From Pelomyxa schiedti (Eukaryota > Evosea > Pelobiontida > Pelomyxidae), in contig JAHLWZ010000573.1 of the NCBI GenBank assembly GCA_020536535.1, positions 882 through 64,881 on the forward strand: a DNA stretch of 64,000 nt, in the 5' to 3' direction. Shown here in pieces: positions 10,619 to 30,602 of this stretch. Each line of letters begins with the position of its first letter. Position 1 is the first letter of the stretch. The translations under genes were made by a program, and so were the position numbers. Under the pieces are notes generated by a model that was given only the letters and a program-made list of their open reading frames with translations, was not told where the DNA came from and ran no database searches.

Positions 10619-12280
10619 ATGCAAATCAGCGGGGGTGGGCACCTTGTGCCTCCGGTAACAGTCTCCCCGCCATCGCCCAACATCAACAGCAGCAACAACA
10701 GCAACAACAACAACCACACAGCACCAGGGGTTGGGAGGCCCCCTTTGTCCCCCGCAACGTCGGCGTTCACCGCCACTGTACCAGGGACCGGGGGGGGAGC
10801 AACAACGCCAACAATAACAACAACAACGGGGGGTGCGAGGGATACCGTGGGGGTAGGAGGAGGAGGAGGAGGGGGGGCTCCGCCTTCCACGTTGCTGAGC
10901 CCAAACCATTCCCCGACGTCGCCGCCCACACCGACCACGCCACCACTACAGTGGGCTGTCGATGACAATAGGTCAGGTAGTATTCTCGCTTGGGGCTACG
11001 CGTTGCTTCACTAATATACTCTCCGCTTTGCAGGCTCACCGGACATGCCAAACATAGACGATGCGTCGCACCCGGGGGTGGGGCTGACGAGTGGAGCCGG
11101 TGAGCAGCGCTCTAGAACTCTGGCCACACCTCCAGTCCTTTCGTCGGAGCAGTTGTTCCGAGCGGCACACTGGGAGTCCTCTATAGTTCCTCCAGGTTCC
11201 GCATCTTACCCTTCTATTATGGTGCCACCTTTTGGTGTGTTACCTCAGTTCCTCTTTTTCCTAAACCATCAAAGTTCCAAGCGTGGAATTCGAGGGTAAG
11301 AGCTTTTCAACAGATGAAGATCTTCATAGTGTACCACAGTCCATTGCTGAAGTGCGCCTTCCTTCGTGCTGTTCTTGTAGTAAAGCCTGACAAATCCTAA
11401 ACAGATTTATGAACTTTCCAACAAGAACAGGAAAAAAAATAAAGAAAAGAAAAAAATGAAGGAGGACAGGCAGTTTGACTATGATGAAGAGTACATGAAA
11501 CTTAAACTCTTGCTGCGTTCTAAAACTTTATTATAGAGAAAATGAAGAAGACTCTGAAGATCAAAAAACACCCACGCTTCCCCCAACTGATGAAGATGGT
11601 TTCTTTCTGTACAAGTCTCTATTTTTCCTAATGTTCCAAGGTAAACCTATTATCAAAGAAGATAAAATCGAGTTCATGCGCCGAATTGGTTGGCTACGTG
11701 AAACGGCTCTTCCACCCCCGCAAACTTCACCCCTGTACAAACCAATGGGTTTCTTCCCCCCAGGGACCCCACCACCGCACTTTGGTGCCCCGCCTCCTCC
11801 CGGACTCCCGCACCAGGGTCCTTATGCTACCTACCAGCCATTGTTACAGCAGCCTCAGATTCCTTACCACTATCAACAGTACCAGGCTGATGGGATAACG
11901 CCCTTCCGAAAAACGCCGCACAAACCTCCCCCACTCCCCCCTCCACACATTCCTATGGTGGTTCCACCATTCCCACCATATGGCACGTTTGACTACCCAC
12001 CGCCAATGCCTTACTTCTATCCACAGGTATATTGTATTCACACACTCCTAATCACCAACTAACACACACGCAGGGCTACCGGGTTCCCTACATTCCCAAC
12101 CAACCAGCTCGATCTGTACCTGTTGTTCCACTTTGTGGGAATGGGCTTGTGCAAGCACAGTCACCACCACTCCCACCACAGCCCACTACCAATGGACGTG
12201 GTGGCTACGTTGGTTCCCCCCCGAGCCCTCACTCATTCAGTGTTGGCTCCCCTCCAAGATACAAACGAGGGGGCTACTGA
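10619..12280 (+). CDS. proline-rich protein of unknown function
   Basis: Six or so exons from ATG 10619 (an in-frame codon run begins already at 10589, 5 bp after the SEY1 stop) to TGA 12278-12280. The N-terminus has Asn, Thr and Gly homopolymer-like runs. The middle holds the only ordered part: SVEFEGKSFSTDEDLHSVPQ, a Lys-rich helix (YELSNKNRKKNKEKKK) and KIEFMRRIGWLRE. The C-terminal ~200 residues are Pro/Tyr/Gln-rich (MGFFPPGTPPPHFGAPPPP) and end in GSPPRYKRGGY. This composition resembles RNA-binding or P-body scaffolds, but I recognise no family. The gap to SEY1 is only ~35 bp. Confidence 0.6.
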
Positions 12281-12362
12281 CCACCCACCTTCTAGCGTGC
12301 AGCCACCTTGTAAATTATTCCTTGTCTTGGCATAACGTTAAAAAAAAAAAAGAATTTCGAGA

Positions 12363-16676
<4,314 letters not shown>

Positions 16677-16699
16677 TTGTAACAGAAAAGTTTTATCTT

Positions 16700-21273
<4,574 letters not shown>

Positions 21274-21649
21274 GGGCGCTGCTCTCATGTTTGTGTCTTG
21301 GTGTTCTTTGTATTTGTGAAATACACAAGCAAAAAGGATCTTCGCGAAAGAGAACACGAAAACATTCGAAGCCTTATTGTAAACCAATCCTACACCTTTT
21401 GACTATGAAGTTTCGCTGATTTCTCCGCTGTGGATATTTGGTACATCTCTCAAATCACGTTCGAGGAACCGATTGCCAATCTTATTGAGATATTTTCCCC
21501 AAAATTGCGAAGTAGGGTAGGTCCCAACTTCCGCCGCCGTGGTAACACGCACCCATTTTAATTAAGAGTTTGGAGGGTGATTCTGCCATTACTATCTGGC
21601 AACCACAGAAAAGAAGACGCCAACAAATCGTTAATCATAAATTCGGGAG
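21274..21649. other. spacer between PFOR start and Nup133-like stop
   Basis: Both flanking genes are on the minus strand, so this holds the PFOR upstream region and the Nup133-like 3' end. The PFOR frame stays open upstream of 21288 with no further ATG. No repeat, RNA gene or clear promoter element was recognised. Confidence 0.5.
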
Positions 21650-24600
21650 TCAGGAATCAGATGTCAGCAAGGTGCGAAGGGTGTGTACACAGGCAGGGTC
21701 AGGGGTGTTCAGCAGTTCAGCCATCAGACACAAGATTGAGTGAAAGGCCAGGAGCGTTGCATTGCTCCATTCACACACACGTATAGCTTCCCTCAGAGCT
21801 ACAAGGGCTTCAGATTCTGTTTGAAAGTAAGTTGGTATACATAAAATGAAATGAATTGCCTGGTATGTTTTTTATCAGGTCAAGGACGTAGGCCAGTGAG
21901 GAGTTTCTTACAAATTCCCCACGAGCATTTTCAGTGAGATTTGCATATTCTAGGGTGAAACGCTCCCAACTGTCGCGACTTCGTGAGTATTTCCGTTAAA
22001 CGGGAAAGGGATCACACTCATCGTTGGCCAGAACGGCAGACCAAATTCCGCCAATCATTTCTTGCCGTGATTGTTGATCAGTAAGCTGGCATTGACTAGT
22101 CACATTGTGTAGAATACCCAACAAAATCTTACTGTTGTTGAATTACTCCACAGAGATAGTGCATCTAAGAAGAGGGCTTTATCACGTCTCTTAGCTTGCT
22201 GGTCGAGAACCTCACTGCATACAAATAATCAGAAGAGAGCTCTGTAGTATACTATACCTAACAAGGGCGGATGCGGTTATCGGGACTGATAGCTGAGGGC
22301 AGTATTGCTTCTGCAGCCTGAGCAAAAGTAGTCTTTCAGTAAGTACTTGAGGGATGTGAGGGAAAAAGGGTGATGGTTCAATCATTCATAGAACCTTCCT
22401 GTGTACCGCTTCCGCTGGCGATGGCTGAAAGAAACGCTAGGCTCGACAAGGACTGGATAGTATAAGTCTGCAATTGAAGTTGAATTTTTCGCATACCTGA
22501 GCCCGTGTAAAAAACTTATCTTCTGTACTGGAAAGCATAGAAAGTGTACGAGCGGCGGAATCAAATTTATTTAAGTAAATGTCATGCACCCAGGAAAGTT
22601 GTGGGTGCCTGTAATGGGGTCAACTAACTCCTTTTAATAAGGTACCTTTCAAGAAATCCTGATAAAACTGTAGGGTGCCTTTCACCAAAAGCGATTAATT
22701 TAGCGCGAAGTCCTTTTTAAATAAGACAGGCAGCAAAAAGGGGTGTGAAACCTGTTGTGGAATCCAATAGGTTTTTCAAATAGAATTCGGTAAATGCAGC
22801 CCCAAACGTGTGGTAATAACTGTCGATTTCCATGTCTGAGGTGCACATTTGGAGTAGCAGGCCAAATTCCTTTGAACAGTGGTAAACGGAAAGCAAAGCA
22901 TACAAAATTACTTACTTGGAAGTCTACTGCTAGTTTTTTCGCCATTTCTACTTGCTTTGATGCGTAAAGGGTTTGTATCATGTTATAACGGTGTTCTTCG
23001 AAGGTATGGTTTGTGTTCAGGGGCAACATAGAATCTCTATATGAAGTCATGTGAATAAATTTGACACATGCCAACGAATAAAATGAATGATGGAAAACCT
23101 GAGAGCAGTCAGCAAAAAATCACACAGTTTGTAGTAGTGTTTAAAAATTTCGTATTGAGTGATTTCATCTGGGGAGGGCTCAGTGTAGAAAACACAGTCG
23201 TAGAACAAACTTGATTTTTCCAGAGAAGCCTTAGTTAAGAAACGACCATTGCATTCACAGAGAAGTTCCAACGCGTGCACGATATTTGGGTCGTGCAGAA
23301 GTGCCACTATGTTTGGTTGGGATCTATTTTTTCCACGTGTGGACAGATACCTGGCTTGACTTGCGGTAATGACATTGCACGGAACTCCAGGAGCATATGC
23401 TGAAAATACGTCAAAAGAAAAGGTCACAGAATCTTGGGTAGTTACCACAAAGATTTTATTTGCTGTGCCAATTATGGCAGACTGCAGTTCTGTCACAGGT
23501 GATAAATTTTTGGCTATATACGGTAATATCTCGTCAATTTTTGTAGTCTAGTGAAAAAGTGAGACCATATTCTTACTCCTGAAATCAACTTGTGTGTAGA
23601 AGATTTCTTGAAGAGGAATTCCCCGCCTCAAATTTGTCCAGTTTTGCGTCACAGAGTGTATAGAATTTACTAGATACTTGATGGCAGCTGTCTCTTTCCT
23701 TTTGGTGAGTCAGTTTAAAGACAGTTATGCAACTCAACTTATTCTCGAGGTCATTGTGCAGTATTCTCAATTGATAGGCTGCCCTTAATTTCTGGAACAC
23801 GTTACACTACTTAGTATCAGGAAAAAGTACTTGATTGTGAAGCTGGATTATGCCAGGTACTGTACCAGAACGGCGAAATAAAAGGTTCAGCAGAAAGTTA
23901 TGTTGTTTCACCTTCCTTTCGATATGAGTCAATGGGAAGAGCACTGGCGCGGAATCTGTAATATAAAGTTGACAGGCTTCTCCACAAAATTCTTACCTTC
24001 GACCTGTGAACTAGCCCAAGCAATCGTTGCTGTAGGCGCGGAAGTGTCAGCAATTTTTTGGCTACAAGAGATAGCCGCGCGTTCCAAGACATCCAAGGCA
24101 GGAACAAGAAAACTTTCATCCTACTTGAGTGTTTGTGACCTGCGATTTCAAAGGGTGATACTACCTCGCTTGCGATGGCCCTCAAGAGTATTTCAGTGAA
24201 TTCGTCGTCAGATCGCTGTGATGCAGGAATTGAGGGAATTTCTGTTGGCCTGATGGTCGTTCGCGGAAGCAATGCCAGGGGGGCGGCTACTAGCCCTTCA
24301 GGCAGTGTGGATTGAGATTGATTGTCTGCACTTGAAAGCCTGCTCGAGGTAGTAAGTGAAAAAATTGTACCTATACTGGGATTACACACATAGAAGAGGG
24401 GATAATGCCAGAAGGAGTTAAAAAAAAGCACGAGCCTTGATATAAATAACCACACAAGGATTTGAATACACTCCTCCTATCGTGAGGGTAGAAAGCAATT
24501 GTGAAAGGAAGAGTTTACCTCCGGAAAGAAATGGAACGGTGCATGTGATCACCTTTTCACAGTGAGATATGGCTAACTCTACACTTTGAATACCTTTAAA

Positions 24601-26102
24601 AACAAAGACTTCTTGGGGTGTATGAATGTACAGATTGCCAGTTTCATCGATAAACATCCCCACTTCAGATCCCTTTAAATAGTGATGTGGAATTCTTAAG
24701 TACTAGAGTGTACCTCAGATATTTCAGGCTCACAGTTAGGGAGGTCAAGAGACACAATAAACTTTACAGCTCCAGAAAATTCCAAAACCGCGACATGGAA
24801 CATGTGTTTGTGGGCCTGTGTCTCAACTTCATACAGGCAGTATAGAACGTGGGCATTGGATTGCGGAAAGACAGAAAGGTGATGCAAGGTTACAGTCACA
24901 TTAGCTTCGTGATTACTCTTAAGCTTAAGAAGGAGGTCGATATCAGAAAGGAACTATCAAAAGTAAACAGGGCGTCACATATAATCACTTTCCCTACTTC
25001 AATTTGCGGCTGCAACTTCCATACTCGAACATAACAACTCGTGAGAACCACCAACCTGAATGGGTTAGACAGCAAAGGGTTACATTGACATACAGCTGTG
25101 TGGAGTCGGTAGTATCAATAGATACCATTGATTTTACTTCTAGCCTTGTTTCTACCCCAGTTGCTCTGGACAATACGGGAATCTATACTACAATTACAAC
25201 CACTACCACAATGATATACAGAGAACAGGAGGAACTAGGCTGCTCCAGCTCCAGATTTTTGTTTCCATAGGAACCGCAGATTTTCTGTCAAGTAAAACTT
25301 TACTGACGGAGCCATCTGTGCTACCAAGGAAACATGACGTTTCCTATTGTAAATGAGAGACCAGCCAACAGCAACAAATCAGTGATAACATACCAGGAAC
25401 CGTAAAACACAAAAGGAAGATTTGGACTTGGGTAGTATTGTAAAGGTGGAAACAAGGTCTGGTGCGTTTACATCAGGCCAGTATGAGACACATCCTTTTT
25501 GTCACCTTCGGTTTAAGAGGGAAAGAGAAGACAAAAAAAGGGGGAGTACCGCTAGGAGTGCAAGCCACTAATCCAATTACGTGGCCAGACTGACGGGAAT
25601 AAGCTGGGAAAAGAAAAAAAGAAAAAGGCAAACCTTGGTAAAGGTTGTGAGTTTGGGATGTATTTTTTCTGTGTAGGGTAATCGAGATATGATTCTGTCC
25701 TAAAGAAAGAATGAGTTCAAGGGTGAGAAGCTTTTACCAGACATTGGCCTGTTGAAAGATAATAAGACTAGACCGCTCAACGAGGACATAGCCCAGACCC
25801 GCGACACACGTCCCTTGTGTAGACGTGAGACGTCATACAAGGGGAATAAATAAAAACATACCCGAGGGGGATATTTCGACGAGGGCAGGGGGCAGCGGAA
25901 TGACACCGGTATTGGTCGGCGATGTGTCGACTTCCATTGTACTGGTTGTTGTTGTGGATGACTGAACGGGGGTTTGTATGGGGGGTGCTATGGGCGTTGA
26001 CGGGACACGCGCTGGAGTTGTGATTGTGGTCATTAGTGGTGTCGCCGGTGCATTGCGCCACAGTTGCCCGGGTCTCACTGGTGTTCGTGGTACACCACTC
26101 AT
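21650..26102 (-). CDS. Nup133-like nucleoporin
   Basis: Nup133 sits at the stem of the Y-complex of the nuclear pore. ATG at 26102; TGA at 21650-21652. A Thr/Pro-rich disordered N-terminus (~80 residues) is followed by beta-propeller strands: LVERSSLIIFQQANVWDR, GHVIGLVACTPSG joined to CVSYWPDV, and LGSTDGSVSKVLLDR, which resemble the Nup133 propeller (including its YWP turn). The rest is alpha-helical with conserved-looking stretches such as CECNGRFLTKASLEKSS, CVFYTEPSPDEI and HYYKLCDFLLTALRF. The last exon ends CVHTLRTLLTSDS. About 20 exons. Nup155 is the main alternative, since both share the propeller-plus-helical-stack plan. Assignment rests on recalled similarity. Confidence 0.6.
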
Positions 26103-26377
26103 TTTATCCCGCAATAATAGATCTGACATCAAACTGTGTGAATTGTTAGGGAATTGAAAAGGTAGGACTCACAGCCTTAAGCCACCTACCCCCAGAACGA
26201 GGGAGTGGGGCAAGCATAAGAGAGTTTTTGCCCATTCGCCTGAAGAGTCCGGTTATGCGAACCTAAAAACCTCCTCATTTCTCTAGAAATGCACCCAAAA
26301 AAAACACAACATAACCCTTCGTTTGAGGAGCAAAACAAAAGAAAAAAACAACAAATAAAAAACAACAAGTTACAGCA

Positions 26378-27149
26378 ATGCGCACACGAACAGTAGGTCC
26401 CGGAGGCTCCGGAAAGACCAACTCAACGCTCGACCCCGGCAAAATGTGTGTCTAATTAACGTGCTTCGTTGTGTTTCTAACAGTTCATCGGCAGGTACGG
26501 CACGAGTCCCACAAACACTGGGTACCGTCGCTCTGGTACTGCTGCTGGTCCTGCTTCTTCGCATGGCAGCTACACATCCACGCTCGACATGGGAAAGAAC
26601 ATGCCCTCGGGAAACACGGCGTCGGGCTACAGAATGTCAGGTTGGATCGCGATCACCATTTCTTCTTGCTTCTGACATTTGCCAAAGGAACTGCAGCTGG
26701 ACCCGCCTCGTCGCATGCCAACTATACCGCCACTCAAGATATGGGCAAGAACTTACCGTCTGGAAATACCGCTAGTAACAATCAGCCACAGTTTTGTGTT
26801 ATTTGGCTTACGAGTTCTTACTTAGGTGGTTACCGCAGGTCCGGTGATGTTGCTGGTCCCACTTCATCCCACGCAACTTACACTCCTACCCTCGATCCAG
26901 GTTTGTCCGATCCCAATGTATTATAAGCTCACTGTCGCAGGTAAAATGATGGTGGTGTCTGGTGGGTGCAATACATCTTTGGAGGAACCCGAAATTGACC
27001 CCAACGCCGAAAATCCGGAACAAAACCCGAACGAACCCAACAACGAAACTCCGTCTGAGACACCATCAGAGACCCCCACCGAGACTCCCTCTGAGCACCC
27101 TACAGAACCAACTGAAACACCCGCAGAGCCCACACCATCCGACTCCTAA
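26378..27149 (+). CDS. tandem-repeat protein with repeat-matched exons and Pro/Glu/Thr tail
   Basis: Five exons from ATG 26378 to TAA 27147-27149. The body is a ~33-residue unit used about three times: GYRRSG, AAGPASSH, NYTATQDMGKNLPSGNTAS and close variants. Introns fall at nearly the same place in successive units (after GYRMS, after GNTAS, after TLDPG), so each exon carries about one repeat. A hybrid half-unit (NSTLDPGKM) opens the protein. The tail is a PET-rich run (ETPSETPSETPTETP). No signal peptide or known domain is seen. The repeat resembles none I can name; a structural or cytoskeletal role is possible but unsupported. Confidence 0.6.
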
Positions 27150-27215
27150 GGGGTGGATTGTAACGAAAGGAAAACCAAAAACTTTTGCCTCCTGTATTAA
27201 TTGGCTTTTCTCTAG

Positions 27216-30200
27216 CTACTCTGTATCCCCTGGTGCCTGGCTGGAGTTGTCATCCTCGGTAGACGTACTGGTTGTTGTATTGGTTGTTTCTATTGAAAGT
27301 GCTGTTGTGTCTGTATGGGCATCTGAGCTTGATGTCGTTACACTAGTAGTAGCTGTCTCCGGGTTTTCTGTTTCCGCTCTTGAGGAAGTGTGCAGACCGC
27401 GGAGAACTTTGGTTGACGGGAAGTATTTTAGGGCCAGAGCATTAATCTAAACGGTGGGTGGAATTTTATGTTACTTTTTAGTTACCTTGTCAGTGAGTTT
27501 TGTGGCTTTTGAAGACATTGCCTTTGTCACCGTTGATGATATTGCTTCGCATATACGTGTGGAGAAAAGGGCTGGGCGTCAACAGTAAGTATAAACACAA
27601 CCACTCTGGAAGAACCTAAGACCCAATTATATAGACGACTAGCTTTCGAATCCGCCACATGCATGTCAAGGTGAGTTATTTCCAATTCCAATCTACTCAG
27701 AGTGATAGCCGGTTTCCCTCGCTGGAGAAAGTCACAAAGGGAAAAAAAAAAGAGTATTACCTCATCGAAATCAATGCCAAATCCCAGGTACCATGAACTC
27801 CCCAGTATCTCAGCACTTTTTGGTTATTACTACATTAATTATTTCTTTCCCTAGATGGAAGAAATACAAAGCAGAGCCAGAGTCAGAAATACGAGGCCAG
27901 GTGTGTTTGTTATACTTCCTATATTAATAAGTGTATTGGTTTTTTTCCCCCGGGAGTAGAAACCATGAGAAACTCCTTATGTGTGCGTCGAAATTGAGAA
28001 CTGACAGTGTGACCAATTTTGTTACTGTGAAAAGTTAAGTACTTTCCTTATAAAGGTTATACCTTTGTCATAATCGAGATTTACATTTTCAGGTAATAAA
28101 TCAAGGCCAGAAAGTACGATATCCCTGTGTATCAACTTAACTCATGTCTCAGAAGAGTAAAGGAACCAGATTTCGTATGAAACCGAACCAAATGCAGAGT
28201 CCTTTGAACCAGAGATGGGAGGTATTTTGACAGTAATTATGTGTTCAGTGATAAAGGGAATAATAACTAAGAGTGTTAAAAGAAAGGAAAACAGTTACGA
28301 ATTGCCTTGTTTCATATCCATTAGAAATCTGTACGGCTATTACTACTGAATACGGATGCACTTGTTTAACTGTTTATTTTCTATCAGGAGTTCATGAAAC
28401 TGTTCTCGAGTTGCCACATCGATAATCATTTGTTTTGTATGCTCTACAAGCGTTTTAACCTCGGGAGTTCGAGAAATCTGTTTCACCACGTTTTTACCCT
28501 GATGTTTGAAATTAAGGAATATGACTTAAGAGTTAAATCAACATGGTGGATGATTTTTCGGCTTCTCTCATTAGACATAATTCCACAAACAAGTTTATGG
28601 CCCTTGGAAATTAATTCCTAACGCGATAAGAAAAAGAAGTGAAGTCAGCTCTTCCTACCTGTGCTTCAGGATCAGAAGTAGCTGAACTAGCACGTGCCAC
28701 AATCTTATCAAATTTTTCGGACTTCCCGTCAGTTTCTGTGGAAGAAATTTAATTGAAACAATAGAAGAATGAACAACCTTCAATTTCATCAACAACATCT
28801 GTGACCCACCGTTTACCATCAGTTAGTATAGTCCCCATATTTACATGCTCTTCACCATCACCACTGAGAACCGACTTCGTGTGTTCTTCCTGAAGGGATT
28901 GAATAAAACTCTAACTGCAGGCATTTATACAAGTAGGCTTTTAAGAATTTTTTTGGTTTCATTCAACATCTTTAAAGTATCGGTAGCTGCCATGAATGAG
29001 AGATAGTAATGTATTCTTCTGGGACTACCTTTCAAATCATCAAGAAATTTCCCTCCCTCTTCCATGAGAGGCTGAAAAGAGTTTATGAAATAATTCTTCC
29101 TGGTTTTCTTCCAACCTTTAAGGTTTCACTAATTTCTGGATCAGCCTGTAGAATAAATTCTTCAAGCCATTTCTTCCGTTCAAGCCATCTTTTCTTGTTA
29201 AATTACGCAATTGAACTGAAAAGATTATACTTCTCCTTGTGGCGTTCCTGGGCTCGTACTTCTGGGAGCCAGTTTCGGATGAAACTTTCGATTTAATAAT
29301 AAGAATGTTACCTCGTAAGGCAGACCGCGCAAGATCGATCAATGATTCACATTGGGGATCGTCACTGAATCTTTCAGCTATTGGCAATGAGTTGGTAGAG
29401 TACAATAATAACTTTACCAAGATTTTTACTATGTACAAGTATTGTTTCAATTTGTGAGGGTTCTATTGTCGCATTTGAATCTTTCTGGAGAAATGGTTAA
29501 GTTCAAGATGGAGTGAATAACTCACAAGGCATCTCAGAAAAATCTTTCCTTCATTGAATAGCTGGGAGTACTCAGGATTATCTTGAATCTTCGTAAGAAA
29601 TTCCTCTCCTTCTGCCTGTAACTTTTGGGCTTGCTCACTACTCTGTGAAGAGATTAAGAAAGATATTTTTGAAATAAAAGACTGCCTTCCATTCAGCAAG
29701 TAAAAGTTGTCCTTTTTCGATTAACACCTTTGTCTCCTCTTGCTTTTTTATCACTTTCAGTAGCTTTTTCGCGTCCTGAATGGATTAGAAAAGCAAATAC
29801 TTATATGGATACCTGTGCAATGACCTTGCCTCGCTGTTGGTAGATAGTATCAACAAATTGTTGATTTCGTCTTACCACAGCATGTGTTCTGTCATAGACT
29901 CTTGTTTGTTTTATGAGATAAGAGTTTTGTAAAAAATCAAAGAATGTGAGTACTCTCGTTTGGTTGGAACATAGGCTTCTTCATCAGTCGACGCATCGTT
30001 GCTTTCATCACTAGAATCGCATCCGCTCTCAGAATTTGTTTCCATGGATCCATCTGGATTTATACAAGGAGGTTCCGTGGTGGTGGTGGTAGTCTTTGCT
30101 TTGGGCTTTTTTGGTAAAGTGGGTGATTTGATAGCCGTTGACAAAAGTGAAGCCAACTCAACAAAACTCATGTTAGTGGCTGCAGCTGAATCCATCGTAC

Positions 30201-30339
30201 ATGTTGTGGTTGTGGTTGTAGTAGTGGTTGGTACTGTTACAGTTTGTACATTACAGTCGCTCGGTTCCTCAGTCTCGGTGGTCGGTTCCGTGTTTGCGTG
30301 TACTACGTAAAGATGAGATCTCTCGCCCTCATCTTGCAT
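27216..30339 (-). CDS. helical protein with acidic Thr-rich N-terminus, unknown function
   Basis: ATG at 30339 (in-frame Met near 30194 is an alternative); TAG at 27216-27218. The N-terminal ~130 residues are Thr/Ser/Glu-rich and disordered, with a nine-Thr run and an acidic DSSDESNDASTDEEA patch. Many short exons then encode long helices: VYDRTHAVVRRNQQFVDT, DAKKLLKVIKKQEETK, SEQAQKLQAEGEEFLTKIQ, NPEYSQLFNEGKIFL. A spaced 'xGKxLL / NPEY' pattern recurs. The C-terminus is again Ser/Thr-rich. It converges with the repeat protein 67 bp away. No family was recognised; lipid-binding helical bundles and tethering coiled coils are possible. Confidence 0.55.
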
Positions 30340-30602
30340 CTTCCTTCTTCTTTACAAGCTTCAAAGTCAAACTGGTTTCCCTCAACGATGCAGGCAACGA
30401 CTGTCACTTAAAACACCGACTGATGTTTGTAATACGTTGGCCTTCTCTCCCGTCGCGTAGCGACAAAGTCGTAGTTACGAGACTAGTGCTATACAGCTAA
30501 AAAAAGACGCCACCAACTTTGTGAGACTGTTCGAAATCAAAAACCTTGGTGGCCTCGCCTCAAAACAACAAACAAAAAACAAAAACCAACACCGCAACAC
30601 AC

